DNA from: DATLZC01 sp037444005
GTDB taxonomy: Bacteria; Chloroflexota; Dehalococcoidia; DSTF01; JACRBR01
Direction of reading: 5' to 3'
NCBI GenBank assembly: GCA_037444005.1
Contig: JBBING010000074.1
Location: 1-11,818, forward strand
DNA: 11,818 bases
In this document: positions 1 to 8,000 of the stretch, one piece after another
Position numbering within the stretch: the stretch's first letter is position 1
Layout: each line of letters starts with the position of its first letter
Notes under the pieces: model-generated
The model's database searches: none
The model's input: the letters and a program-made list of their open reading frames with translations, nothing else
Told to the model about the DNA's origin: nothing
Position numbers and translations under genes: made by a program

Positions 1-1
1 A

Positions 2-151
2 GCGTTCGACGAGGTCAAGGCGTCCCCTCGCCACTTCTTCACCACGACAGACACCATTGTCGGACGTGCAGGGCCTCTCGGCACTGCGTGGCGAACGCCG
101 GAATCCCACGGACGGGTCACCTGGTACGATTCCGGAGGGCGGAGTGCATGA
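2..151 (+). CDS. C-terminal end of an unidentified protein (partial, runs off left edge)
   Basis: An open frame enters from the left edge and gives 49 residues before a TGA at 149-151. It contains the stretch FFTTTDTIVGRAGPLGTAW and ends WYDSGGRSA. The composition looks protein-like: acidic and aromatic residues are mixed and third codon positions are mostly G or C. The stop falls about 50 bases before the excisionase-like gene, on the same strand. In many integrative elements a replication or transfer gene sits directly before xis and int, so this could be the end of such a gene, but I recognise no family. The competing frame starting at base 1 is also open to 200 but reads as a less natural, Arg/His/Cys-rich peptide. 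Confidence 0.35.
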   Translation, partial: AFDEVKASPRHFFTTTDTIVGRAGPLGTAWRTPESHGRVTWYDSGGRSA

Positions 152-204
152 ACCGTTTGGTGGCGGCGATACGACCGCGACAAGTGAACCCACGAGAATA
201 GAGC

Positions 205-426
205 ATGGCAGACGAGGTCCTCCTGACCGTACGTGAGGCGGCTCGACGGCTGGGGATTGGCCGAAGCCTGCTGTATCGCCTTATGCTGGAACGTCAACTC
301 CTATCGGTGAAGATCGGGCGGTCTCGCCGCATCCCTGTCTGGGCGCTGGAGGAGTTTGCGAAGGCGAAGGTGGCTGAAGCGGAGGCGGCGGATTTGCCTC
401 TCGAGGCCCTTCCACTGGAGAGATGA
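205..426 (+). CDS. Small helix-turn-helix DNA-binding protein, excisionase (Xis/AlpA) type
   Basis: This 73-residue protein has a MerR-like winged helix-turn-helix of the excisionase family (the family is known; the match is by eye). Residues about 7-50 read LLTVREAARRLGIGRSLLYR, then the wing and recognition segment SVKIGRSRRIPVWALEEF. The pattern 'T-x-x-E-A-A-x-x-L-G-I-x-x-x-x-x-Y' followed by 'K-I-G-x-x-x-x-I-P' is typical. The acidic, Ala-rich C-terminal tail (KVAEAEAADLPLEALPLER) has no recognised domain. It ends 31 bases before the integrase start, on the same strand, which supports an accessory role for the recombinase: bending DNA at the attachment site and favouring excision, possibly also repressing int. 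The ribosome-binding site is weak (GAG-rich bases before ATG 205). It could instead be a general element-borne regulator. Confidence 0.85.
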   Translation: MADEVLLTVREAARRLGIGRSLLYRLMLERQLLSVKIGRSRRIPVWALEEFAKAKVAEAEAADLPLEALPLER

Positions 427-445
427 AACCGGAGCGGAAGCCCAC

Positions 446-451
446 AGGAGG
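446..451 (+). promoter_or_regulatory. Ribosome-binding site of the integrase gene
   Basis: A perfect AGGAGG lies six bases before the ATG at 458. It decides the start of the integrase. The open frame runs back to an ATG at 356, but those extra 34 residues are Arg-rich, overlap the excisionase-like gene and have no comparable ribosome-binding site. Confidence 0.8.
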
Positions 452-457
452 CCAGAC

Positions 458-1609
458 ATGAACGGGAGGTCGGCGACTCCTATCCGCAAGCGGCGAGGCC
501 ATAACGAGGGCAGCATTTACAGGCGAAAGGACGGCCGCTGGACGGCCGTCCTGACCATAGGAGGCGGAAAGCGAAAGTATTACTACGGGCGAACGCGCGC
601 GGAAGTCCAAGCCAAGCTCGCTGCCGCGGCCGCAGGGCTCAGCAACGGCCTCACTCCGCCAGCCAGCGAACGTTTGACACTCGGCCAATTCTTGAATGGC
701 TGGCTGTCAGACACGGTCAAGCCAAGCGTCAGGCCCTCCACCTTCAGGGGTTACGAGAGTAAGGTTCGAATCCACATCCTGCCCAGCCTGGGCAAGCAGC
801 CTCTGGCGAAGCTGACACCTCAGAAGCTAGAGGCGTTTTTCAACCAGAAGCGCATGGCGGGCCTCGCGCCGCAAACGGTCCAGCATCTGAGGGCGATCGT
901 GCGCGCCGCGCTAAACGATGCAGTGAAGTGGGGTCTGGTAGGGCGAAACGTCGCGACCCTGGTCGATGGCCCGCGCGTGCCGCATCGCGATATTCAACCC
1001 TTGAGCCCGGACGAAGCCCGTCAGCTGCTTGAAGCCGTGGCGACTCACAGGCTCGGAGCCCTGTTCTCGGTGGCCCTGGCGGTGGGTTTGCGCCAGGGAG
1101 AAGCGCTGGGGCTCCGCTGGGACGACATCGACTTGGATGCGGGTACCCTGACCGTGAGGAAAGCGCTGCAAAGGATAGACGGGGAGTTCCAGCTCGTCGA
1201 GCCCAAGACGGCTCGCAGCCGGCGCACGATCGCGTTGCCGTCGGCCGCCATCGAGGCCCTGCGGAGACACCGAGCGCGTCAGATGGAAGAGCGATTGATG
1301 GCCGGTTCGACTTGGGGGAACGACTGGGGCCTGGTCTTCACGACGGCGACCGGCCAGCCCCTTCAGGGTACGAACGTCACCCGGACCTTCCAGCAGCTCT
1401 TGGCGAGAGCAGGCCTGCGGCGTCAGCGGTTCCACGACCTGCGTCACAGCTGTGCGTCCCTGCTCCTGGCGCAGGGTGTGCATCCACGAGTCGTAATGGA
1501 GACGCTGGGTCACAGTCAGATCGGCCTGACGATGAACACCTACAGCCACGTGCTTCCCCCGCTTCAGCGTGAAGCAGCCGCAAAGATGGACGAGGTCCTG
1601 ACGCGATAG
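458..1609 (+). CDS. int: Tyrosine recombinase / phage-type site-specific integrase
   Basis: This 383-residue integrase catalyses strand exchange between an element and its chromosomal attachment site through a covalent 3'-phosphotyrosine. Domains in order: an N-terminal arm-binding segment (about 15-60, GSIYRRKDGRWTAVLTIGGG, AP2-like); a SAM-like core-binding domain (about 73-165, with TLGQFLNGWLSDTVKPSVRP); and the catalytic domain (about 180-375). All catalytic residues are visible: Arg212 (GLRQGEALGLRW), Lys250 (PKTARSRRTI), His326 and Arg329 (HDLRHS), His352 (LGHSQ) and the nucleophile Tyr362 (NTYSHV). Length and architecture are normal, with no frameshift, so it is probably active. The start at 458 is set by a perfect AGGAGG. 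It is expressed downstream of the excisionase-like gene and points toward tRNA-Cys, the likely integration target. Whether the host element is a phage, ICE or island cannot be told here. Confidence 0.95.
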   Translation: MNGRSATPIRKRRGHNEGSIYRRKDGRWTAVLTIGGGKRKYYYGRTRAEVQAKLAAAAAGLSNGLTPPASERLTLGQFLNGWLSDTVKPSVRPSTFRGYESKVRIHILPSLGKQPLAKLTPQKLEAFFNQKRMAGLAPQTVQHLRAIVRAALNDAVKWGLVGRNVATLVDGPRVPHRDIQPLSPDEARQLLEAVATHRLGALFSVALAVGLRQGEALGLRWDDIDLDAGTLTVRKALQRIDGEFQLVEPKTARSRRTIALPSAAIEALRRHRARQMEERLMAGSTWGNDWGLVFTTATGQPLQGTNVTRTFQQLLARAGLRRQRFHDLRHSCASLLLAQGVHPRVVMETLGHSQIGLTMNTYSHVLPPLQREAAAKMDEVLTR

Positions 1610-1964
1610 GCCTGGAGCCGGCGCTCGGATGACAAGCGGTGGACGGCCGCTGGTGTTCCACAGGGTTGTCTTTGCCCGAACGCCACTAGGCGAAAGCCGC
1701 ATTGGTGAGTCCTTGGGGCGGCCTCGTTGACTGGATGCTGTCCGCCAGGCGGCGCGCACAGGGCGCATACCCCAGGCGGTCGTCCGCGGGACTGGTCAGC
1801 GGTTCGTCCGCGGAAAGCTTCTCCGTGATCTCGTCTGTATCCGGCATGTAGGCGCCCACCCGCTGGGGAACCATTCGCGGACCCATCAGAGCTGAGTCTG
1901 CCGCAGGTCGACGGTCGGAACGTTTTGCTGTCAGTTTTGCTGTCAACCGGTCCAAAATCTCACA
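1610..1964. other. Gene-poor stretch between integrase and tRNA-Cys
   Basis: I see no convincing gene. A minus-strand frame (1686-1886 from an internal ATG, 66 residues) is open but matches nothing I know. It continues upstream into the tRNA, so it is probably not coding. The stretch holds short direct repeats: CGTCCGCGG at 1781-1789 and again at 1805-1813, each preceded by GGT or GGTT, and the 12-bp tandem repeat listed separately. In an integrated element this is where arm-type integrase and excisionase sites would lie, which fits the repeats but is inference. Confidence 0.5.
1922..1945. repeat. 12-bp perfect tandem direct repeat (two copies)
   Basis: GTTTTGCTGTCA occurs twice back to back, at 1922-1933 and 1934-1945, about 60 bases from the 3' end of tRNA-Cys. 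The local sequence is less GC-rich than the surrounding DNA. Position between int and the target tRNA suggests recombinase arm sites or a remnant of an earlier integration, but the sequence alone does not prove either. Confidence 0.8.
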
Positions 1965-1990
1965 AAAAGCGGCCCGATCGGGCCGCTTTT
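1965..1990. terminator. Bidirectional rho-independent terminator (26-bp perfect palindrome)
   Basis: The sequence is a perfect palindrome. The left arm AAAAGCGGCCCGA is followed at once by its exact reverse complement. As RNA it gives a GC-rich hairpin (GCGGCC/GGCCGC core) with A-runs on the 5' side and U-runs on the 3' side on both strands (TTTT on plus, TTTTT on minus). It lies 13 bases past the 3' end of tRNA-Cys and downstream of the convergent integrase gene, so it can stop both transcripts. Confidence 0.85.
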
Positions 1991-2003
1991 GAATCTGAAA
2001 ATC

Positions 2004-2077
<74 letters not shown>

Positions 2078-2120
2078 TCTACATGACGCACGGAGCGGGC
2101 AGGGCCCGCCCTCCAGCCTC

Positions 2121-2148
2121 ATCTTACCAGCGAGCGGCGACGCTGCAA
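2121..2148 (-). promoter_or_regulatory. Putative promoter of tRNA-Cys
   Basis: On the minus strand, TTGCAG (2143-2148) is followed after 16 bases by TAAGAT (2121-2126). The -10 is preceded by TGG, giving an extended -10. The predicted start is near 2114, leaving a leader of about 37 bases before the mature tRNA 5' end at 2077. Confidence 0.5.
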
Positions 2149-2185
2149 AGCAGCCGCTGCGCGGCCCTTTCCTTGCGCGCGCAGC

Positions 2186-2908
2186 CTAGGTCTCCACCTC
2201 GCCGTCGGCGCAGGGCGGGCGATCGAGGTCCACCTGGGGCCCCGGCATGCCCGACGGCCACGCGGTCATCCCCGGGGGGAGCCGGCGCGCCGGCGGTTCG
2301 ACACCGACCTCTCGCGCGTCAGCCGCCACGCATCGCGCGACCGCGCGCGCCAGATGCGACCAGACGACGCTGGGGTGCCGCGTTTCCACGGCGTCGGCGA
2401 AGGCGTCCGTCCATGTGCCGAGGCGTTCGCGCAGGAATCGCGCGCGGGCGGACGCGCAGATGTCGGCGCGATCGTCGCCGCGGGAGCGCGCGTGCGCTTC
2501 CTTGGCGAGCAGGAGGGCGACGAACTCGAGCTCCGCCACCAGATGGTCGGGCTTGTCCCCGGCCAGCGTCACCCCGAACGCGCGGTAGAAGCCCGCGATG
2601 TCCGCCAGGTCCGCGGCGCCGCCCCCGGCGTGGCTCGTCTCGTAGGGCGGCGGGACCGACTGGTGGAAGATCTGCGAGTGCCGCAGCCGCACGTCCGGTT
2701 CGTCTCGCTTCGAGAGGGCGGCTCTGACGGCCTCAGCAGCATCGGCCCACCCCAGACGATCGAGCGCGGCCGCGAGCTCCTCGAGCGTGAGTCCGTCCGC
2801 GGGGCGCGCGTCCGGCGTCGCGAAGTGCCGGGCGAGGGCGAGGTACACCAGCGCCTTCGCTTCGAGGCGTTCGACGGGGGTGAATGCCGCGGCGGCTCGC
2901 GCGCTCAT
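2186..2908 (-). CDS. TorD/NarJ/DmsD-family molybdoenzyme assembly chaperone
   Basis: This 240-residue cytoplasmic protein is of the TorD/nitrate-reductase-delta family. These chaperones bind the Tat signal or apo-form of a molybdoenzyme and hold it until the molybdopterin and Fe-S centres are in place. The all-helical body (about 10-200) carries two family signatures: HSQIFHQSVPPPYET at 77-91, the family's 'LF....PPYES' turn, and DKPDHLVAELEFVALLLAKE at 118-137, the 'E.PDHL..ELEF...L' helix. The last 40 residues are Pro-rich and probably disordered. The start is the ATG at 2906-2908, which overlaps the stop of the preceding gene by four bases (ATGA). The frame runs on upstream to 3076, but only inside that gene. 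As last gene of the operon it is the expected dedicated chaperone of the catalytic subunit. I recognise the family, not a specific symbol. Confidence 0.9.
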   Translation of the reverse strand: MSARAAAAFTPVERLEAKALVYLALARHFATPDARPADGLTLEELAAALDRLGWADAAEAVRAALSKRDEPDVRLRHSQIFHQSVPPPYETSHAGGGAADLADIAGFYRAFGVTLAGDKPDHLVAELEFVALLLAKEAHARSRGDDRADICASARARFLRERLGTWTDAFADAVETRHPSVVWSHLARAVARCVAADAREVGVEPPARRLPPGMTAWPSGMPGPQVDLDRPPCADGEVET

Positions 2909-3846
2909 GTGGCCTCGACGATCAGCTTGCCCAGTCCGCTGGGCGATTTCCGGGAGCCACGGTCGCCGGCGGACCCGGACCATACCGTGAAGACGACGGA
3001 GTACTCCTTTCCCGCTTCGATGGCCGTCTCGCCCGGATTGCTGGCGGCGAACGGTCGCGCCAGGACCACCTTCCACCGGCCGTCGCGCCAGATGCCTTTC
3101 CCCGTCGCGTCCTGGTTCTCCAGATGGGTGAGGGTGCCCGGACCGTGCCCGATGAGCTTTTCGACGGGCGACGGTTTGACCGGTGTCGAAAGCGGGTTGC
3201 CCGCGGTCCAGCCGATGATCCAGGCGCGGCCCTCGGCGGGGTAGGCGTCGTCGATCTTCAGCGGCCGCGGCGCCTTGGGCAGGGGCGGGTAGTAGTCGAA
3301 GGCGACGTTGGGGAAGGCGACTTCGAGGTCCTGGTATCCCTCGTCGATGTCCTTCTGCCAGTCAGCGCGCCAGCACATGATGCTGGCGGGCACGTCGGCG
3401 GTGCCCATCATGTAGAACGCCGCTGGCGCGTCCGCAGGGCCCAGCAGGACGCCGCATGCGTCGCGGAACTGGTCGGTCTTGATGGTCAGGTAGTCGGCGT
3501 CGGGGTCCTCCCACGTGAGCAGGAACGCGATTTTCGAGCCGTCGTGCACCGAGCGGACGGTGATCGAGGGAAAGGCCGGCTCCTTGCGGAAGGGCAGCGC
3601 CGACATCTGCGGGGTGAGGGGCACCAGCACCGGCCGCGCCTTGTTCCACAAGCGGGAGTCGGGGTCGTGCTCCGGCACGGGTTCGCGAACGAACACCGAG
3701 GTGAGCTGGCCCTTCCAGTCGACGCCGCGCTCTTCGGCGCGCTCGCAACCGACCAGCGCGGCGGCTCCGGCCGCTGTCGCGGCGCCCGCGGCGCCGATGA
3801 GGAACTTGCGCCGGTCGATGCGCACGGGTGACTGTCGAACGGTCAT
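2905..3846 (-). CDS. Gamma subunit, ethylbenzene-dehydrogenase-type, predicted heme b protein; Tat-targeted, possible lipoprotein
   Basis: This 313-residue protein is the third subunit of a type II DMSO-reductase complex (relatives: EbdC, SerC, ClrC, DdhC). In known members it is periplasmic and carries one heme b, ligated by Met and Lys, that exchanges electrons with the Fe-S subunit and an outside cytochrome. The N-terminus has a Tat signal, DRRKFLIGAAG (11-21), and a hydrophobic Ala-rich stretch ending LVGC. Cys34 sits in a lipobox-like context, so the mature protein may be a lipid-anchored Tat substrate. The body shows the EB_dh pattern: SKIAFLLTWEDPDADYL (104-120), the MMG turn (146-148, candidate axial Met), IMCWRADWQ (156-164), and a C-terminal RWKVVLARPF (257-266) with a candidate Lys ligand at 259. 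Ligand choice is by analogy. The start is ATG 3846, with GGGGGTGGAG just upstream; a GTG at 3855 would add three residues. Twelve bases separate it from the beta-subunit stop. Confidence 0.85.
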   Translation of the reverse strand: MTVRQSPVRIDRRKFLIGAAGAATAAGAAALVGCERAEERGVDWKGQLTSVFVREPVPEHDPDSRLWNKARPVLVPLTPQMSALPFRKEPAFPSITVRSVHDGSKIAFLLTWEDPDADYLTIKTDQFRDACGVLLGPADAPAAFYMMGTADVPASIMCWRADWQKDIDEGYQDLEVAFPNVAFDYYPPLPKAPRPLKIDDAYPAEGRAWIIGWTAGNPLSTPVKPSPVEKLIGHGPGTLTHLENQDATGKGIWRDGRWKVVLARPFAASNPGETAIEAGKEYSVVFTVWSGSAGDRGSRKSPSGLGKLIVEAT

Positions 3847-3858
3847 GGCCTCCACCCC

Positions 3859-4998
3859 CTACGTGACGTTGTACCGGTACACCGAGAGGCTCGGGTCGAA
3901 CGCCGGCCGCACGATCGTCGGTTCCTTCAGTGGGACGCGGACGAGCTCTTCGCCCTGGTCGTCGTACCCGTAGGCGAAGCCGTCGGCGACGCGGAATCGG
4001 TGGATGATGCGGTCGGTCGAGGCATTGAGCACGAGCACGCCGAGGAGCTCGGGGTCGTTGCCCTCCATGGCGTTCCTGTACGTCTGAATGGCGCGCTCCA
4101 CGCCGGGGCCGAACACCATCGTGAGGAACGCCATGCTGCTGACGTGGATCGGCGGGATGTAGTAGATGTTCGGCTCGGTGCCGAACTGCGGGAAGAGCGG
4201 CAGCGCGATTTTCCGCACATGGACCAGAAAGTCGACCGGGTTGTCCTCCCGCGCCTTGTCCGGAGGGCTCACGAAGCCGAAGGTGCGGATCTTGCCGATG
4301 CACGTCCGCATGCAGCGGGTGAGGAAGCCCCGCTCGACGGCGGGATAGCAAAGCACGCACTTCTCGGAGATGCGCGTGACGTGGTTGTAGTAGACCTTCT
4401 TGTACGGACAGGCCTTCAGGCACTCCCGGTATCCCCGGCATCGCACCTGGTCGATGAGCACGATCCCGTCCTCGGGGCGCTTGTAGATGGCCGTGCGGGG
4501 ACATGCCTGGAGACAGGCCGGATACGTGCAGTGGTTGCAGATGCGCGGCAAGTAAAAGAACCAGGCGTCGTGCGGGAAACGCAGATAGTACTTGTCCTCG
4601 GTGAGGATGGTGTTGATCTCGTCCTCGCCGCGGTTGGGGCCTGCGTAGTCGATGTCCTCGGGCAGGTACCCGATGTGGTACTCGCCCTGTTCGGCGGCCT
4701 CGAAGATGGTCTTGCCGGCGTACACATCGCCGTCCCAGGACTGCGGGCCGAGGAGGTCGAGGACCTGGGCGTCCCAGGCGACCGGATACGAACCCCAGGG
4801 CTTCGTCTCGACGTTGTTCCAGAACATGTACTCCTGGCCCTTTCCTGAGGTCCAGGTGGTCTTGCAGGCCATCGTGCACGTCTGGCAGGCGATGCACTTA
4901 TTGGTGTCGAAGACGGCCCCGGCCTGGCGCTGCGGGCGCGCCTCCTCGAACCGGTAGGTCATCTCGCGGCCGAGTTGCCAGTTGTACACGTTGGGCAT
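3859..4998 (-). CDS. nxrB: Fe-S beta subunit, nitrite oxidoreductase/nitrate reductase type (NxrB/NarH-like)
   Basis: This 379-residue electron-transfer subunit carries four Fe-S clusters between the molybdenum subunit and the heme subunit. Motif I is C35-x2-C38-x2-C41-x3-C45 (CIACQTCTMAC). Motif II is C154-x2-C157-x4-C162-x3-C166 (CNHCTYPACLQAC). Motif III is C187-x2-Y190-x2-C193-x3-C197 (CRGYRECLKACPYKK), where Tyr replaces the second Cys, as expected for a [3Fe-4S] centre. Motif IV is C214-x2-C217-x11-C229-x3-C233. The N-terminal MPNVYNWQLGREM, then KGQEYMFWNNVETKPWG and FGTEPNIYYIPP, strongly recall Nitrospira-type NxrB (from memory). Unlike what I recall of Nitrospira NxrB, motif I has Cys, not Asp, at its fourth position. 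There is no signal peptide, so export would be by hitchhiking with the Tat-bearing alpha subunit. It starts three bases after the alpha stop. Nitrate versus nitrite as the substrate cannot be decided from sequence; a related selenate, chlorate or perchlorate role is possible but less likely. Confidence 0.9.
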   Translation of the reverse strand: MPNVYNWQLGREMTYRFEEARPQRQAGAVFDTNKCIACQTCTMACKTTWTSGKGQEYMFWNNVETKPWGSYPVAWDAQVLDLLGPQSWDGDVYAGKTIFEAAEQGEYHIGYLPEDIDYAGPNRGEDEINTILTEDKYYLRFPHDAWFFYLPRICNHCTYPACLQACPRTAIYKRPEDGIVLIDQVRCRGYRECLKACPYKKVYYNHVTRISEKCVLCYPAVERGFLTRCMRTCIGKIRTFGFVSPPDKAREDNPVDFLVHVRKIALPLFPQFGTEPNIYYIPPIHVSSMAFLTMVFGPGVERAIQTYRNAMEGNDPELLGVLVLNASTDRIIHRFRVADGFAYGYDDQGEELVRVPLKEPTIVRPAFDPSLSVYRYNVT

Positions 4999-5001
4999 AG
5001 G

Positions 5002-8000
5002 TCATCCCGCCTTCCCGATGAATTCGCCGGCGAGGTACTTCCGCATGGCCTCGTTCTCGTAGCCGGGCCGGAAGCCCTTGGCCGCAGGACTCCAGAGCCC
5101 CTGCCCGCCGATACCGCCGGGCTCGGCTCGCTGGATCTTCACAAAGCTCTCTTTGGGCGCCCCGACGGTACAGTGCACGTCCGCTTCGAAGCCGGTGTGG
5201 ATGACCTGGCCGGCGGCGTCTTTGCGGACCAGGCTGTCCGTCATCAGCGTGGGGCGTAGCCACGCCCGCGTGATTGACTGGTGGCTTCCGTAGCGGTAGC
5301 CCGCCTGGTAGTTCGTCCGGGGGTTCTTCGCGAGGCCGTCGGGCCGTGTCTCGTGGCCTTCGACGCTCCCGTGCGTCGCGATGTAGAAGTGGAACCACGC
5401 CCGTCCGAACCCTCGGGCGATGCTCGGGTAGTAGCGCACTCGCACCAGCCACCGGGTCACCCTGTAGTCGTCCGGCCGTTCTTCGTGGCCGACGAAAGGC
5501 CGGTCCGAGGGGTCGCCATCGCACCACACGTAGTCGCCGTCTTCGAGCCCCAGCTCCCTCGCGTCCTCCGGGTTGAGGTCGATGTAGCCCTCGCCGATCC
5601 ACGGCTTGCGCTTGTCGTGCCGGTAGAAGTCGCCGAAGGGCCCCCAGAAGACGACGTCGAGGTCGCTCCCGCCGGCAGTCGAATGGCAGGCGTGGCGGTA
5701 CTTGGGCGTGATGAGCACGTGGGTGAAGCCCTGGCTCCGTAGCGGGTGCTCGCTCACGACGAGCTCCTGCGGCTTCAGGACCACGTTGCGCACCTGGCGT
5801 ACCTCGACGCTCAGGTCGTCCTTCGGCAGGCCGTACGCCTCGGGCCCCTGCGGCCGGATGGCGGGGTGCGGGCTGGCGAGGATGACGTTGGGCTCGTGGT
5901 GGGTGCCGTCCACCGGTTCCCGGACGACGGGCAGGTTCTCGCCGTACTCGATGAATTCGTCCTCCTCGCGGTAGAACTCGAGCCGGCCCGACTTCGTGTA
6001 CCAGGGCTTGCTTTCGTTGGTCTGCTCCCAGCCCATGACCTTGGGGCTGGTGCGGCTCATGAGGTAGAAGGGCGTGCCGTTGGCGCACGAGGCCTCGAGG
6101 TCCGCGAAGGTGTAGCCGCGGGTGTTGTTGCCCGCCCGGAAGATCCGGTTGATGTAGACCTCGACCTGACCTTCGTGGACGAAGTGCCAGTAGTCGCGGA
6201 ACCGGCGGTCGCCAGTCAGGTTCGCCAGCGCGGCGCCGATACCCGCCCAGACCTCGACGTCGTCCTTGGTGTCGTAGATCCGGGGCAGGGGCGACCGGGG
6301 CCACGCCTGGAGGAACGGGTTCGTGACCGCGGCGTAGATTTCGGGCGATTTCCGCTCGATCCAGCTATCGACGCCGAAGACGACGTCAGCGTACTCGCAC
6401 GTCGCGGTCCAGAAGTAGTCGTTGGCGACGATCATCTCGATCTTGGGCAGCGTGTTGACGATGACGTTGTGGGCCCATTTGGCGTTGCCCAGGATCGAGT
6501 TGCTGTTGGCCCAGAACGTCGCCTTCGTCGGCGACGGCATGTGGGTCGAGCCGGTGAAGACCTTGTTCCCGACGCGGAGCGGGCGGTCGCCGTAGTTGTA
6601 GTAGTGCGCCGACTCGCCTTTGACGTAGCCCTTCTGGCGGGGCATGACCGAGGGGTCCAGCTCGATGTCGAACGGGTCTTCGCGGATGTACGGCGCCATC
6701 GCGAACAGAGCGAGGCGATAGTTGCCGGCGTAGCTGCCGACCGTCCCGCCGAAGTGACCGATGTTGTTGGTCAGCGCGGCCACGAGGAAGATGGCCCGGT
6801 CCTTCAGGTCGTTGTTGAAGAAGTGGTTCGGCCCCATCCCCTCGACGAACAGGGTCGCGCCTTTGTTGGCGGCGATCTCCCGCGCCAGGTTCACGATGGC
6901 CTCTTTGGGGGCGAGGGTGTCCTTCGAGACCGTGTCGGGGTCGCACGAATCGACCAGGTACTGTTTCACCAGGTCGAACACCGGCCGCGCCTGGACCCGC
7001 TCCCCGCTGGCGAGCGCGATCTCGAAGGTTCCTTCGAGCGCCGGGTCCCAGCCCTGGCGTTGCGAGAATTCGCCGACCTGGTCGCGCGTCACGGGGCGGG
7101 GTTGACCGCTGGCGGCGTCCCAGAGGACGAAGTCGTCCCACTCCTGGCGCAGCTCCTCGGGCACGTACTGGGCGTCCTGTTCGGCTGGAGGCGGTAGCTT
7201 ATCGCCCGCCTTGAAGGTCCGGGTCGTCGCCAGCGGCGCCGGCGCGTACCCGGGGATGACGTCCCGGGCGCGCAGCATCTTCAGGTTGTCCATCCGCACC
7301 AGCAGCGGCAGGTCGGTGAAGTGCTTGACGAACGCCTCGTCGTACAGCTTTTCGGTAACGATGACATGGGCGAGGCCCATGGCCAGCGCCGTGTCGTGAC
7401 CGGGCCTGATGACCACGATTTCGTCGGCCTTGGAGGCGGCGGACTGATACTCGGGCGCGATGACCACCACTCGCGCGCCGTGGAGGCGGGCCTCGGTGAG
7501 CCAGTGGCCGTCGGGCATCTTGGTGGCGATCCAGTTCTTGCCCCAGAGCGTGATGAGCTTGGCGTTCTCGGCGGTGTACAGGTCGAAGTCGCACGTCTGC
7601 TGCCCCGTGACCATGGGGTGCCCCGGCGGGAGGTCTGTGTGCCAGGAGTAGCTGTCCCAGTGGCGGCCTCCCTTGGCCTGGTCCGGACCGACGCCGCGCA
7701 CGTGCCCATCGAGGAGCGCCAGCATATTCGTGAACCGGTACGTGCCGGCCACGCGGATGGGGCCCAGCAGGGGCATTCCGCCGCGGGCCTTGATCGTTCG
7801 CGTTCCCGCGCCGTCCAGCGTCTCGATCATCGCCGGGTCGTATCCCTGCTTCTCGAGGCGGGCCTTCCCGTCCTCGCCGCTGTACGTCTCGGCGATGTTC
7901 ACGAGCGCTTTGGCGACGAGCTCGAAGGCCTCGTCCCACGGGACGGCGACGAACGGCTCCTTGCCGCGATTCTCGAAGTACTTCCGCTCTGGAAGCCCGG

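Noticed and set aside
356..457. Longer integrase start at 356
   Set aside because: The extra 34 residues are Arg-rich and overlap the excisionase-like gene, whereas ATG 458 has a perfect AGGAGG at the right distance.
2142..2165. Small hairpins (GCTGC-AAA-GCAGC and GCCGC-TGC-GCGGC) downstream of the chaperone gene
   Set aside because: The stems are only five base pairs with no clear U run on the minus strand, and they overlap the putative tRNA-Cys promoter. Too weak to call a terminator.
3362..6304. Long minus-strand frames (511 and 468 codons) overlapping the alpha, beta and gamma genes
   Set aside because: They are same-strand shifted frames, extremely Arg/Pro-rich, and cross the boundaries of three well-supported genes.
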